Shown: positions 6,791 to 7,209 of the stretch, one piece after another
Position numbering within the stretch: the stretch's first letter is position 1
Layout of the letters: the number at the start of each line of letters is the position of its first letter
Source: an uncultured Opitutia bacterium
GTDB lineage: Bacteria; Verrucomicrobiota; Verrucomicrobiia; Opitutales; UBA953
Direction: 5' to 3'
Length of the DNA stretch: 7,209 nt
Assembly: GCA_903929325.1 (NCBI GenBank)
Contig: CAIYUD010000073.1
Location: 1 to 7,209, forward strand
Position numbers and translations under genes: made by a program
Notes under the pieces: model-generated
The model's input: the letters and a program-made list of their open reading frames with translations, nothing else
The model's database searches: none
Told to the model about the DNA's origin: nothing

Positions 6791-7132
6791 ATGTCCGCAC
6801 ACGCTGAACCTGCGATTGACGCAAATTTCCTCGCCGAGGAGACGCGTCGCTACCACCACTTCATCACGTTAGCACTCTGGCTGGCAGTGATTACGGGTGC
6901 CGAGATCGTTGTCATCTTCCTTCCCTTGCCTGTGGCACTTGTTTTGACGGTGCTGACAGTGATGTCGGTCGGTAAATTCTTTGCGGTTGTGCTTTGGTTT
7001 ATGCACCTAATTTACGACGCACGATTGCTTTTCTGGCTATTTGTAGCAGGCCTAGGTCTTGCCTGTGCGACATTTACAGCTTTGGTTTCGCTGTTCTCTT
7101 TTGAACGCGTGGATACGGCTTGGTTCTCCTGA
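6791..7132 (+). CDS. coxD: Cytochrome c oxidase subunit IV (prokaryotic COX4/CyoD-like)
   Basis: This small membrane subunit is thought to help assembly or stability of the oxidase and has no cofactor. The 113 residues hold three predicted helices at about 23-44, 47-72 and 78-102. The signature KFFAVVLWFMHLIYD (62-76) matches the conserved K..yv..yFMHL..D region of prokaryotic subunit IV. The position as the fourth gene after coxC is the usual one. The ATG follows coxC by 9 nt with a pyrimidine-rich leader and no Shine-Dalgarno, so translation may be coupled to coxC. Confidence 0.93.
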   Translation: MSAHAEPAIDANFLAEETRRYHHFITLALWLAVITGAEIVVIFLPLPVALVLTVLTVMSVGKFFAVVLWFMHLIYDARLLFWLFVAGLGLACATFTALVSLFSFERVDTAWFS

Positions 7133-7182
7133 TTGCTGAGGTAGCTTCGCCCAATATCAGTGCGTACTTGAAGCGGCGGAAG

Positions 7183-7209
7183 ATGCACTCACAGTGGATT
7201 GCGTACTCA
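7183..7209 (+). CDS. Possible start of the next operon gene (very short, edge)
   Basis: The frame containing ATG 7183-7185 is open to the right edge and also open upstream through TTG codons at 7120 and 7168, reading AEVASPNISAYLKRRKMHSQ. Oxidase operons often continue with assembly genes (heme A synthase, heme O synthase or SCO), so a further gene is expected, but the visible residues do not identify one and the start codon is unclear. No terminator hairpin is seen between 7133 and 7209, which is consistent with the transcript continuing. Confidence 0.22.

Overview
The window looks like an ordinary chromosomal segment from an aerobic bacterium with moderate GC, about half by eye. It holds a divergently arranged lipoprotein gene, two tRNA genes, folP, and a four-gene aa3/caa3-type cytochrome c oxidase operon. 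No mobile element, CRISPR array or phage gene is visible. Taxonomy is uncertain. A large PEGA-domain lipoprotein, a lipoprotein caa3-type CoxB, tRNAs with encoded CCA and start sites lacking clear Shine-Dalgarno sequences would suit a Gram-negative lineage such as Verrucomicrobiota or another PVC-type bacterium, but this is a guess from style, not from a marker gene.

Layout: (1) 1-1325, minus strand: an incomplete gene for a PEGA-domain lipoprotein with a long Ala/Glu/Lys-rich coiled-coil region, running off the left edge. It is open for all 441 codons inside the window. (2) 1326-1446: divergent intergenic region with an inverted repeat whose two arms each supply a possible -35 element, one firing left and one right. 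(3) 1447-1609, plus strand: tRNA-Thr(UGU) and tRNA-Gln(CUG), 13 nt apart. (4) 1618-2520, minus strand: folP, dihydropteroate synthase, ending 8 nt from the tRNA-Gln gene. (5) 2521-2717: divergent spacer with a plausible folP promoter. (6) 2718-7132, plus strand: coxB-coxA-coxC-coxD with 18, 17 and 9 nt gaps, almost certainly one transcript. (7) 7133-7209: no identified gene; one frame stays open to the edge.

The four oxidase products build one heme-copper oxidase. CoxB takes electrons through its C-terminal cytochrome c domain and CuA centre. CoxA holds heme a, heme a3 and CuB, and reduces oxygen while pumping protons. CoxC and CoxD are membrane support subunits. The topology is of the Bacillus-like kind: CoxA carries two extra C-terminal helices and CoxC has only five, as if the first two helices of subunit III had moved to subunit I.

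The most unusual feature is the start of coxB. The lipoprotein signal peptide is present twice in tandem, each copy with its own Arg-Arg start, hydrophobic core and lipobox cysteine. The CoxB cytochrome c domain also has an apparent insertion before its axial methionine motif. I see no strong evidence for an entirely new system here.
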